Shown one piece after another: positions 1-7,469 of a stretch of 64,000 nucleotides of DNA. This DNA comes from Salivita marina (GTDB lineage Bacteria; Pseudomonadota; Gammaproteobacteria; Pseudomonadales; Azotimanducaceae). Position numbers and translations under genes: made by a program. The notes under the pieces are model-generated. The model was not told where the DNA came from and ran no database searches. It saw only the letters and a list, made by a program, of their open reading frames with translations. Every line of letters starts with the position of its first letter. Positions within the stretch are counted from its first letter, which is position 1. The stretch spans positions 496,001-560,000 of the forward strand of contig JAYQNS010000003.1 in assembly GCA_038144425.1 (NCBI GenBank). Direction: 5' to 3'.

Positions 1-375
1 GCCTACCGCGGCGTCCTCGCGAGCTTTCGGGCCATCTCCGCCGGCGAAGATCGGCTCACGGCAACGCTGCACCGTATTGTCGATCGGGGGATCGACACGG
101 GGCCGATCCTCGCCCGTGCGGATATCCCTTTCGACCCCACGCGCGCGCTTCTCGGGCAGATTATTGATCTCTATGGCCCGGGCTGCGAACTCATGGTGGA
201 TGCCCTAAGCGCCCTGGAAAAGGGTGATCCCCTTCCCGGGGCACCGCAGGATCCGGCACAGGGCGCGTATTTTTCTAAGCCCACGGAGGACGAACTTCAA
301 GCCTTCGAGGCCCAGGGCCATCGCTTATGCGATTTAGGGGATACGCTGACCTACCTCGCGCCCTTCCTCGGTTGA
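1..375 (+). CDS. Formyltransferase-like protein, C-terminal part (5' truncated by window)
   Basis: The frame is open from base 1 to a TGA at 373-375, giving about 124 residues. The segment HRIVDRGIDTGPILAR is typical of the formyltransferase fold of methionyl-tRNA and sugar formyltransferases, where it follows the catalytic Asp. The N-terminal part with the Asn-His-Asp catalytic residues would lie left of the window, so the substrate cannot be told. It converges on puhE across 62 bases and is probably not part of the photosynthesis cluster. Confidence 0.7.
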   Translation, partial: AYRGVLASFRAISAGEDRLTATLHRIVDRGIDTGPILARADIPFDPTRALLGQIIDLYGPGCELMVDALSALEKGDPLPGAPQDPAQGAYFSKPTEDELQAFEAQGHRLCDLGDTLTYLAPFLG

Positions 376-437
376 GAGGCTGTGCTCGGGCGCTCAGGAG
401 CGCGACGGGGACACCAAGGCAGGGCTGGAGCTGACGG

Positions 438-1250
438 CTAAGGCGCTGCTTGGACCCAAGCCGTCGGAGCCTCTTCGGCGGTCGTCGTTGAGGGGCGCCG
501 GGGCAGCGCCCAACGCCAAAGCCACCCATCATCCATATTGATCACGAGAAACCAGTGCTCAAGCACGGCCAAGGCTATTAGCGCGCCGAGGAGCGCAGAT
601 CCCAAGGCCTGGCTGGGCATGGGCGCGGTGAGCGCCTGCCCCACCAGCAGAATGGTAAGGCCCGTACCTATGGTGATGGAGAAGGGGAAAAGGCTGTTCA
701 TGGGGCGCTTCCGGGTCCAGCTAACGAGGTAGCGCATGTGCTCCGGGAAGAATTCCCCATGAAGATTCGGCACCCCGAGATAGACATTGAGCTTCGCGCT
801 CCAGCGAGCCACCGCCAGCACCGTAAAGCTTTGGGCCGCAAGCGCGTTGGGGGCATCCCAAAGCCCTAGCCAAAGGAGCGCAAGGGTCGCGACCACAGCC
901 AATTCATGCCAAAGCCCGGTCATGAGTGCCCCCTTGAAGCGTGCCCAACCCTCAAGGCCCGGGGGACAGAGCTTGCGGCTGGCCAGGGGCCCAGCGATGG
1001 CCCCAGCTAGGTAGGCAAATTCGAGCCAACCCCAAATGAGCAGCCCCATCATAAAGCTGGCAATCCAGGGACCCTGTCCGACCTTTGGCCCCAGCTGCAG
1101 GGCAAGCACCCAGGCCACCCCGTAGATTACGCTGAGCACCCCAAGGCTTGCGCCCCGATGTCCATGGCGATTAGCCAGCCAAAGGAGCGCGGCCGTGCTA
1201 AGCCACCAGAGCAGCACAGCAATCCCCACGCCAAGGGCGAGGCTCGCCAT
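438..1250 (-). CDS. puhE: PuhE, photosynthetic complex assembly protein
   Basis: Polytopic membrane protein of 270 residues with about seven hydrophobic segments. It matches the PuhE family of purple bacteria, including the conserved stretches SAKLNVYLGVPNL, PEHMRYL and LEHWFLV. In Rhodobacter, puhE loss slows reaction-centre and LH1 assembly, so a role in assembly or pigment delivery in the inner membrane is inferred. It is the last gene of the bchF-puhE block, 6 bases after acsF. The chosen ATG has GGGGAGG directly against it, which is unusually close for a ribosome binding site, so the start is not certain. Confidence 0.9.
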   Translation of the reverse strand: MASLALGVGIAVLLWWLSTAALLWLANRHGHRGASLGVLSVIYGVAWVLALQLGPKVGQGPWIASFMMGLLIWGWLEFAYLAGAIAGPLASRKLCPPGLEGWARFKGALMTGLWHELAVVATLALLWLGLWDAPNALAAQSFTVLAVARWSAKLNVYLGVPNLHGEFFPEHMRYLVSWTRKRPMNSLFPFSITIGTGLTILLVGQALTAPMPSQALGSALLGALIALAVLEHWFLVINMDDGWLWRWALPRRPSTTTAEEAPTAWVQAAP

Positions 1251-1256
1251 CCTCCC

Positions 1257-2315
1257 CTACCAGGCCGGCAACATACGCGCATCGTCGGGAAGCGCGTTTT
1301 CCTTCACCGGATGCAGGTAAAGCTGAACAAAGATGAGGGCGCCACGAGCCCTTAGCCCAAGCCGATGAAGGGGCCCGAAAAGGCCCCCGGCCTCCTGCGA
1401 GCGCTCCACGGCCTTGCCAATTTCCACTAGCCGACTGAGGCCCGCTCGGAATTTCGGGGCGTCCGTATCGAGGGTGAGGGGAAAGACCTGTCTGGAAATC
1501 TCCGTCGTGATATCGAAAACGGTGTAGTCGTACTCATCGACATCGATACCCAGCGCATCGTGCAGCACAGTGCGGGAGTGATCCCGAACGAACATGGTGC
1601 TGTAGACCGCGAGGAGGAAGAAACGGATCCAGAGCCGATTAAGCCCCGAAAGCAAACCCGGGTTCGCTCGCATGATGAGAGCAAAGGATTCCCCGTGGCG
1701 GAACTCATCGTTGCACCAGCGCAGAAACCAGCGGTAGATCGGGTGGAAGCGCTTCTCGGGATGCTTCTCGAGGTGCCGATAGATCGTGATGTAGCGCGCA
1801 TAGCCGATCTTTTCCGACAGGTAGGTCGCGTAAAAAATAAACTTTGGCTTAAAAAAGGTGTGCTTCTTTTCCCGCTTCAAAAAGCCCAGGTCCACAGCGA
1901 CCCCAAAATCCTTCAGGGCACGATTGATAAAGCCTGCGTGCCGCGCCTCATCCCGAGCCATGAAGGCCATGAGCTCTTTGAGGTCGGGATGATTCACCCG
2001 TTTTTCGATTTCCTGATAGAGCTCGCAACCGGAATATTCACTGGTCACGGAGGTGATCATAAAGTCGATAAATTCCGAGCGCAGGGGCTCCGGGAGCTCC
2101 TGGAGCTCTTCTTCAAAGGTGGCATCGCGCTTAAAATGATCGACGTTCCCGTCGCTGCGGTACTCGTCCATCATGCGATCCCAGGCCTCCCTTACGGGGG
2201 ACAGATCGAGCTTTTCAAGCGCCTTAAAATCCGTGGTGTAGAAGCGAGGACTAAGCAGCGACTCCTGCTGTGCGGCCTCCGTGGACGCATTTGGGGCTAA
2301 GGCCCGTGCATTCAT
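1257..2315 (-). CDS. acsF: AcsF, O2-dependent Mg-protoporphyrin IX monomethyl ester cyclase
   Basis: Diiron oxidase of 352 residues that forms the isocyclic ring E, using O2, to give divinyl-protochlorophyllide. Two diiron-binding motifs are visible: DEARH (about residues 122-126) and DEFRH (about 203-207), with acidic residues near 93-98. The ATG at 2315 has AAGGAG five bases upstream and overlaps the puhC stop as ATGA, so the longer TTG start at 2321 is less likely. No anaerobic cyclase bchE is present in the window, which fits aerobic phototrophy. It sits between puhC and puhE, so pigment synthesis is co-transcribed with reaction-centre assembly genes. Confidence 0.95.
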   Translation of the reverse strand: MNARALAPNASTEAAQQESLLSPRFYTTDFKALEKLDLSPVREAWDRMMDEYRSDGNVDHFKRDATFEEELQELPEPLRSEFIDFMITSVTSEYSGCELYQEIEKRVNHPDLKELMAFMARDEARHAGFINRALKDFGVAVDLGFLKREKKHTFFKPKFIFYATYLSEKIGYARYITIYRHLEKHPEKRFHPIYRWFLRWCNDEFRHGESFALIMRANPGLLSGLNRLWIRFFLLAVYSTMFVRDHSRTVLHDALGIDVDEYDYTVFDITTEISRQVFPLTLDTDAPKFRAGLSRLVEIGKAVERSQEAGGLFGPLHRLGLRARGALIFVQLYLHPVKENALPDDARMLPAW

Positions 2316-2794
2316 TTCCAACTCCTTTTCTGACCCTGGCCCGACGCCTTCGCTGCCGCCAGCCAGACCTCCGTTATAAGGGCTGCGTTGTCCTCGCCGA
2401 AGGCCATCATTTCGATGTGCGATTCCGTTTGCGGATCGTGGAGGGAAACGCGCCCATCCCCCCAGCGCTGAATGAGGTAGGGCGCTTCAATATCAACACC
2501 CGCTTGAAGGCGGGTACGCCCCAAAGCGCGGTGGACACCTCGGAGAAATCCGCCCTCCCCCGGACCAAAGTCCATGAGCAGGCCCTCTAAGCCTTGCACC
2601 TGCAGATGATCCTGGCTGCTGACATGCAGCACCACCGCCTCCTCGCCAAGCAGCGGCGTATCCGGAAGCCTTGTGGCGTTGTATCCCGTATAGCGAGCCA
2701 CCCCAGCGCCAAGGAGGGACAGGGTAACCAGCATGCCGGCCATCCAGGCGACGGGGCGCGGGATGACCTGCTGATGGGCATGGAGGGCACTCAT
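2312..2794 (-). CDS. puhC: PuhC, photosynthetic complex assembly protein
   Basis: 160 residues with one N-terminal membrane helix (about 13-35) followed by a soluble, probably periplasmic domain, as in the PuhC family. In Rhodobacter PuhC helps LH1 and the reaction centre assemble in the membrane. The gene overlaps puhB and acsF by ATGA at both ends, which indicates translational coupling. Confidence 0.88.
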   Translation of the reverse strand: MSALHAHQQVIPRPVAWMAGMLVTLSLLGAGVARYTGYNATRLPDTPLLGEEAVVLHVSSQDHLQVQGLEGLLMDFGPGEGGFLRGVHRALGRTRLQAGVDIEAPYLIQRWGDGRVSLHDPQTESHIEMMAFGEDNAALITEVWLAAAKASGQGQKRSWK

Positions 2795-3456
2795 GGGCTC
2801 ACCGTCACGGTGGGTACAGCCGAACCTGAGCCGGCAACCGTGGTTACGGAGGCGGGTGTTGTGGCCGGGGCGCTCTTCTCGAGGGCCGCTTTTACCTTCA
2901 AGGCCACCGCTTCCCCATGGGGAACGCAGCGAAAGCTCGGCTCGGGGTGACGCCAGCGCCAGGGACGAACGCTCGGCCAGAGCATGGCCCAGGAAGGACG
3001 CTCACTCTCCCGCACCGTAAAGCATAGATCCCCAAGGTCCTTGCCATGACGCTTAAGGGCCGCCCCCTCCACTAGCTCGAAGGCGATGGTGGTCGTGACG
3101 GGAACGGCAAGGCCAGAGCGAATGGCCAAGCGCGCCGAGGTCAGGGTGTAGATGGTGCTTCGGGCATAGCCCCAGGCCAGGAGCAACAGCACCGCTTCAG
3201 CGGCCAGAAAGGGCATCACCAGCACGGAAGCAGCCGAGAGCCCTTCCCCCAGCCCGTTTCCCGGCTCCGCGGCTACGGACAGGGTGCGCCAAATCAGCAG
3301 CGCCAGAAAATACAGAGCGACGCCGAAGACATGGAAATTTTGGCGGGCCAGCCCTCGCGCCGAAGGCCGGCCTTGCCATAGCAACTGCTCCCCCTCCGGG
3401 AGCGCCGCCGGCAGCGCCCCGGGATGGGCGCCTTCGTCGTGCTCCGAGAGCTGCAT
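2791..3456 (-). CDS. puhB: PuhB, reaction-centre assembly protein with PH-like domain
   Basis: 221 residues. Two or three membrane helices (about 45-65 and 85-115) are followed by a bacterial PH-like domain (YTLTSARLAIRSG and after), the layout known for PuhB, which assists reaction-centre assembly. The C-terminal tail is rich in Ala, Thr and Val. Its start abuts the puhA stop and its end overlaps puhC by four bases, so it belongs to the puhA-puhB-puhC translational chain. Confidence 0.9.
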   Translation of the reverse strand: MQLSEHDEGAHPGALPAALPEGEQLLWQGRPSARGLARQNFHVFGVALYFLALLIWRTLSVAAEPGNGLGEGLSAASVLVMPFLAAEAVLLLLAWGYARSTIYTLTSARLAIRSGLAVPVTTTIAFELVEGAALKRHGKDLGDLCFTVRESERPSWAMLWPSVRPWRWRHPEPSFRCVPHGEAVALKVKAALEKSAPATTPASVTTVAGSGSAVPTVTVSP

Positions 3457-4262
3457 TAGAGCAGGGGCTCAGCCCGGGAGGCTTTTGCGTAGAGGTAACC
3501 ACCGCCGTAGAAGGCCATGATTTTGTCCTCTTCAAGCTTGGTCACCTGATCCGGGTTAGCCAAGGCAGGGACGTCCTTGAAGTGGGCGCCCAGGATGGAA
3601 CCCACGGTGACGGGGCCATGCTTACCTTTGCCGGGGTTCATGAAGTTCAGGGGATCGAGCAGCCCGGGAATGCGGGTAAAGTTCACGGGCACAAGGCGGC
3701 GACCGCCGTCTGAGAGCTCGAACTCATAGTAGCGAATGATGGCCTCGCTAACGTCAATCCAGACATCAACCACCGTGCCGCCGCTCTCGCCATCTGCCCC
3801 CACCACCGTCATGCCGCGGGGGTCTGGATCCTTATCGCTCACGCCGTATTCCGGCAGATTGCGCAGGGGTACGAGCACTGGGCTGCCATGCCAGGTGGCG
3901 TCGGGAACGTCGGCGCGGTTGGCGTAACTGCCAGGGCCAGCTGCGGACGCCATGCCCTCCCCCTCAGGAACATAGGGAGAACCGGGGATGGGGGCCATGC
4001 GCTTGGCATGCCAAGCCGGCTCGGTCCGATCTGTTTCCGGCACCACCTTGCTCCCATCTTTCCGGAGGAAGGTCTTCGGGGACGCCATGAGAGGAAAACC
4101 CTCCCGAAGCCCACCAATGCCCATATCAGACTCCAGCGGATAGCCTTCCCGCTTACCTTCCCGGTGGAGCCAGAAAATCAGCACGAAAAAGAATAGCCAG
4201 AAGACGTAGAGCACGACCTGCGCAACGTCAACGTAGCCTGTGATATCACCCGTCAGTTCCAT
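3456..4262 (-). CDS. puhA: PuhA, reaction centre H subunit
   Basis: 268 residues. One membrane helix at about 12-32 is followed by the cytoplasmic domain that caps the L and M subunits and guides proton uptake to QB. Family marks include YPLESD after the helix, GSPYVPEG near residue 92, and the C-terminal IMAFYGGGYLYA. GGAGG lies about seven bases before the ATG. It follows lhaA by 23 bases and leads into puhB. A single PuhA is expected alongside the PufLM encoded at 22-24 kb. Confidence 0.97.
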   Translation of the reverse strand: MELTGDITGYVDVAQVVLYVFWLFFFVLIFWLHREGKREGYPLESDMGIGGLREGFPLMASPKTFLRKDGSKVVPETDRTEPAWHAKRMAPIPGSPYVPEGEGMASAAGPGSYANRADVPDATWHGSPVLVPLRNLPEYGVSDKDPDPRGMTVVGADGESGGTVVDVWIDVSEAIIRYYEFELSDGGRRLVPVNFTRIPGLLDPLNFMNPGKGKHGPVTVGSILGAHFKDVPALANPDQVTKLEEDKIMAFYGGGYLYAKASRAEPLL

Positions 4263-4285
4263 GGTTCTTCCTCCAAAGGCCCCGG

Positions 4286-5716
4286 CTAACCGGGGAATTC
4301 CGCCAAACCGAGGCGTGCTCCGGAGGGGATCCCCCCCCGGGCATGCCGCACCAGCGGGCCAATGGCCGCCAGCGCCGCAAAAAGCAGTGCAATCTCAAGG
4401 TGGTAGACAATGCTGTAACCCACTGCCGGCTCCGTGAGCGCGGGACCCAAGGCGCCGGCCTCTGCCAAGCTCGCAAAGCCATCGCGCAGGGCGCCGCCGG
4501 CGCCGACCGCAAGACCCATGGCCGTGGCCTGCACCGCGCCCCAGGCGCCAAGCGCAAGGCCGCTATCGGCTCGCTCCGCCAGGGCCATGGCCGCAGTGAG
4601 CGTTCCGATCGCGAAGAAGCCCCCGCCAACGCCAATCAGCACCGTTCCCAGGCGGAAGAGCCAGGGCATCGCGAGGGGCCCGGAAAAGACCACCAAGGCG
4701 AAGGCAAAGACCCCGAGAACGGCGCCAAAGGCGGCTAGGCGGTGGGGATCTTCGCCCTCGGAGAGGCGCTTAGAAGCAAGAAGAAAGGCCAGCAGCGATC
4801 CGCCGGCGAGAAGCGCCGTGAGAAAGGTGGTCTGACCCACGTTCAAAGCGAGCACTTCGCCGCCATAGGGCTCAAGCAAGATGTCCTGCATGCTGAAGGC
4901 CGCAGTCCCCAAGCCGAGCGCGAGCAAAAGGCGGCGAGCTGTGCGATCGGCCACAAGCTCCCCCCAGGCTTCCCGGAAGGCACGCCGGGGGCGACCTGGG
5001 GCAGTGAGTTCCGGACGGCGGACCTCCTGTTTCCAAAGGGCCACCACATTCAGCACGAGGGTTACCACCGCCGCGCTTTGAATCACTTGGATCAGGCGCA
5101 GCTGACTGAAGTCCGCCAGGGCCGTCCCAAAGGCTAGGGCACTGAGCACCATGCCAAGAAGCAACATGACATAGAGGAAGGCCACGACGCGCGGTCGACT
5201 TGCCTCCGAGGCGAGATCGGTGGCCAAAGCCAGACCCGCTGTTTGGGTGATGTGCAAGCCGCTGCCCACGAGCAGAAAGGCCAGGCCACTCAAGGCGTAG
5301 ACCACGGCGGTGCTCTCCCCGGCTTCAGAGAGTACGAGCAAAGCAAAAGGCATCATCCCCAGCCCTGCGTACTGAAGCATGGTGCCGAGGCCAAGGAAGG
5401 GCACCCGGCGCCAACCTAAGACCGAGCGGTAGCTATCAGAGCGATGCCCAATCAACGCCCGGAGCGGCGCAATAAGAAGCGGCACGGAAACCATCGTGGC
5501 GACCAGCCAGGCTGGGACGGAGAGCTCGACAATCATGACGCGGTTGAGCGTGCCATTGAGTAGCACCAAAGCCATACCGACGGAGAACTGGAAGAGGGAA
5601 AGGCGAAGTAGACGCCCCAAGGGGAGCGTAGCGGAGGCGGCATCCGCAAAAGGCAGCCAGCCGGGGCCGAGGCGATTCAGCACCGAGCTAAATAGCCGAG
5701 CCCCTCGCGCGGTCAT
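4286..5716 (-). CDS. lhaA: LhaA, LH1 assembly factor (BCD-family MFS transporter)
   Basis: About 476 residues with twelve predicted membrane helices, in the bacteriochlorophyll delivery (BCD/PucC) branch of the major facilitator superfamily. LhaA is needed for LH1 assembly and probably hands pigment to the nascent light-harvesting peptides. The start at 5716 overlaps the bchM stop as ATGA; an open extension to 5812 runs into bchM and is not needed. Family signatures include LNRVMIVELSVPA near the first helices and MQDILLEPYGGEV mid-protein. A paralogue lies at 17976-19301. Confidence 0.93.
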   Translation of the reverse strand: MTARGARLFSSVLNRLGPGWLPFADAASATLPLGRLLRLSLFQFSVGMALVLLNGTLNRVMIVELSVPAWLVATMVSVPLLIAPLRALIGHRSDSYRSVLGWRRVPFLGLGTMLQYAGLGMMPFALLVLSEAGESTAVVYALSGLAFLLVGSGLHITQTAGLALATDLASEASRPRVVAFLYVMLLLGMVLSALAFGTALADFSQLRLIQVIQSAAVVTLVLNVVALWKQEVRRPELTAPGRPRRAFREAWGELVADRTARRLLLALGLGTAAFSMQDILLEPYGGEVLALNVGQTTFLTALLAGGSLLAFLLASKRLSEGEDPHRLAAFGAVLGVFAFALVVFSGPLAMPWLFRLGTVLIGVGGGFFAIGTLTAAMALAERADSGLALGAWGAVQATAMGLAVGAGGALRDGFASLAEAGALGPALTEPAVGYSIVYHLEIALLFAALAAIGPLVRHARGGIPSGARLGLAEFPG

Positions 5717-6444
5717 GGCGAGAAGCGCCGCCGCGTCGGATTGGCAATGAGTTCCATCGCCTGAGAAGTGTAAAAACCTTGGGAAATCCGTTGGCAACCC
5801 CGAGTTTGCCACCCGCGCAGCTCTGAATGAGCGGAAATGAGACGGCGCAGGCGCGGTTCGGCCACGGGCTCGATGGCCGGGGCCCGATCGCTTCGAGGGA
5901 AGAACCGGCCCGCGCTATGGGCGAGGCCCAGGAGCGGCGTCCAGGGCGCAAAGGTAAAGAGCATTCCCTGGCGTGTCCGCGCCCCGAGCTGAGCCAGACT
6001 GCCGACCACATCGCCACAGTCGTAGTGGATGAGCGAATCCATGGCCACCACGTAATCGAACTCCCCAAGGGAGGGATCGAGCATGTCGCCGGAAAGGAAT
6101 GTGAGCTTGCCCTCGGGCGCCACCTCGGCCCCTCGGACCCGGGCGATATCCACGAGGGACGGGGAGATATCGACGCCGACCACGTCTGCACCCCGCAGCG
6201 CCGCTTCCACGGAGAGGGCGCCGGTTCCGCAGCCCGCATCGAGGAGACGAGCACCGGAAAGATCCTGCGGCAACCAGGCCAAAAGGGTATCGCGCATGCG
6301 ATCGCGGCCCGCGCGAACCGTCGCTCGGATCCGCCCCACGGGGGCATCCGAGGTGAGCCGCGCCCAAGCCTCAAGCGCCGTCCGGTCGAAATAGCTCTCG
6401 ATTTCACCCCGTCGCTCTTGGTAATCGCCGGTCATGATGGTCAT
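5713..6444 (-). CDS. bchM: BchM, Mg-protoporphyrin IX O-methyltransferase
   Basis: Class I SAM-dependent methyltransferase of about 243 residues that methylates the ring C propionate of Mg-protoporphyrin IX. The SAM-binding motif LLDAGCGTGALS is followed by DVVGVDIS and the family motif DYVVAMDSLIHY. The start at 6444 is supported by GGGAGG about eight bases upstream; 6435 is an alternative, and upstream codons up to 6501 would run into the PpsR-like operator at 6496-6529. Its promoter therefore seems separate from that of bchL even though the genes are collinear. Confidence 0.95.
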   Translation of the reverse strand: MTIMTGDYQERRGEIESYFDRTALEAWARLTSDAPVGRIRATVRAGRDRMRDTLLAWLPQDLSGARLLDAGCGTGALSVEAALRGADVVGVDISPSLVDIARVRGAEVAPEGKLTFLSGDMLDPSLGEFDYVVAMDSLIHYDCGDVVGSLAQLGARTRQGMLFTFAPWTPLLGLAHSAGRFFPRSDRAPAIEPVAEPRLRRLISAHSELRGWQTRGCQRISQGFYTSQAMELIANPTRRRFSP

Positions 6445-6495
6445 GGCGCCAACCTCCCTGGTATTTAGGGCCAGTTTTGGCCCCGGGAAAGGGAA

Positions 6496-6529
6496 TGTCA
6501 AATCATTTTGACGTCAGCTTTTATTGACA
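6496..6529. promoter_or_regulatory. Tandem PpsR/CrtJ-type operator upstream of bchM
   Basis: Two TGT-N12-ACA-type sites overlap by two bases: TGTCAAATCATTTTGACG (6496-6513) and CGTCAGCTTTTATTGACA (6512-6529). Each departs from consensus in one outer base, at the shared ACGTCA. They lie between the end of bchL and the start of bchM, so PpsR probably controls an internal promoter for bchM-lhaA-puh-acsF. Binding itself is inferred. Confidence 0.7.
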
Positions 6530-6545
6530 CCTTCCGTTGGTCAGC

Positions 6546-7439
6546 TCAGTCGTAGCCGAGCAGGTCAAAGATCTCTCGATCCTTCAGCGACCGCGCCTCG
6601 TCGCAGGGCGTGACACCGTCCCATAGGGATGCGGCTAGACGCAGATATTCATTCTGCACCGCCTCAATCTCCGGAGAGGGCGCCATCTCAAAAAGGGTTT
6701 GCTTCATCAGCCGGCTTTTGCGGATCTCGTCAAGATCGGGGAAGTGGGCCAGGGTCTTCATCGATGCCTGCTTGTTGAAACGCTCGATTTGGTCCGTAGC
6801 TGCACTCCTATTGGCTATCGCTCCCGCAAGCTTAACTTTGTAATTCTTAGACTTAGCGCCGATAGCTTGGACAATCCTATTCATTGCGAAGATGGAATCG
6901 AAGTCGTTGGCGGTGACGATCAGAGCTCGATCAGCATGCTGCAGGGGAGCGGCGAAGCCACCACAGACCACATCCCCAAGTACGTCGAAGATCACCACGT
7001 CCGTATCTTCAAGCAGGTGGTGCTCCTTGAGCAGCTTAACGGTTTGCCCAACCACGTAGCCGCCACAGCCCGTCCCCGCTGGGGGGCCCCCGGCCTCGAC
7101 GCACATCACCCCGTTGTAGCCCTCGTAGACAAAGTCCTCGACCCGAAGTTCCTCAGTGTGAAAGTCCACCTCTTCCATGACGTCAATCACCGTGGGCATC
7201 AGCTGCTTAGTGAGGGTGAAGGTGGAATCGTGCTTTGGGTCGCAGCCAATCTGAAGCACGCGCTTGCCGAGCTTCGAAAAGGCTACCGATAGATTGGAGG
7301 AGGTGGTGCTTTTGCCAATGCCCCCCTTTCCATAAACGGCAAAGACCTTCGCGCCCTCAATTTGAAGGGATGGGTCCTGATGCACCTGCAGGCTACCCTC
7401 TCCATCGGGCTGCACCGTACGTACGGGAATGCTGTTCAT
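6546..7439 (-). CDS. bchL: BchL, dark-operative protochlorophyllide reductase ATPase subunit
   Basis: 297 residues; the NifH-like Fe protein that passes electrons to BchNB in the reduction of protochlorophyllide. The P-loop YGKGGIGKST is at residues 36-45, and the two cysteines that bridge the [4Fe-4S] cluster between subunits are Cys125 (GTGCGGY) and Cys159 (GDVVCGGF). The ATG at 7439 has AGGAG seven bases upstream; the TTG at 7463 is less likely. It follows bchH by 30 bases. The enzyme is oxygen-sensitive, although the host appears to make pigment aerobically. Confidence 0.96.
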   Translation of the reverse strand: MNSIPVRTVQPDGEGSLQVHQDPSLQIEGAKVFAVYGKGGIGKSTTSSNLSVAFSKLGKRVLQIGCDPKHDSTFTLTKQLMPTVIDVMEEVDFHTEELRVEDFVYEGYNGVMCVEAGGPPAGTGCGGYVVGQTVKLLKEHHLLEDTDVVIFDVLGDVVCGGFAAPLQHADRALIVTANDFDSIFAMNRIVQAIGAKSKNYKVKLAGAIANRSAATDQIERFNKQASMKTLAHFPDLDEIRKSRLMKQTLFEMAPSPEIEAVQNEYLRLAASLWDGVTPCDEARSLKDREIFDLLGYD

Positions 7440-7469
7440 GGTCGAACTCCTCAAAGTATCCAATGTCGG

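Noticed and set aside
385..405. Short GC palindrome between the formyltransferase-like gene and puhE
   Set aside because: The stem is only five or six pairs with a tiny loop and no T run on either strand, so it is too weak to call a terminator.
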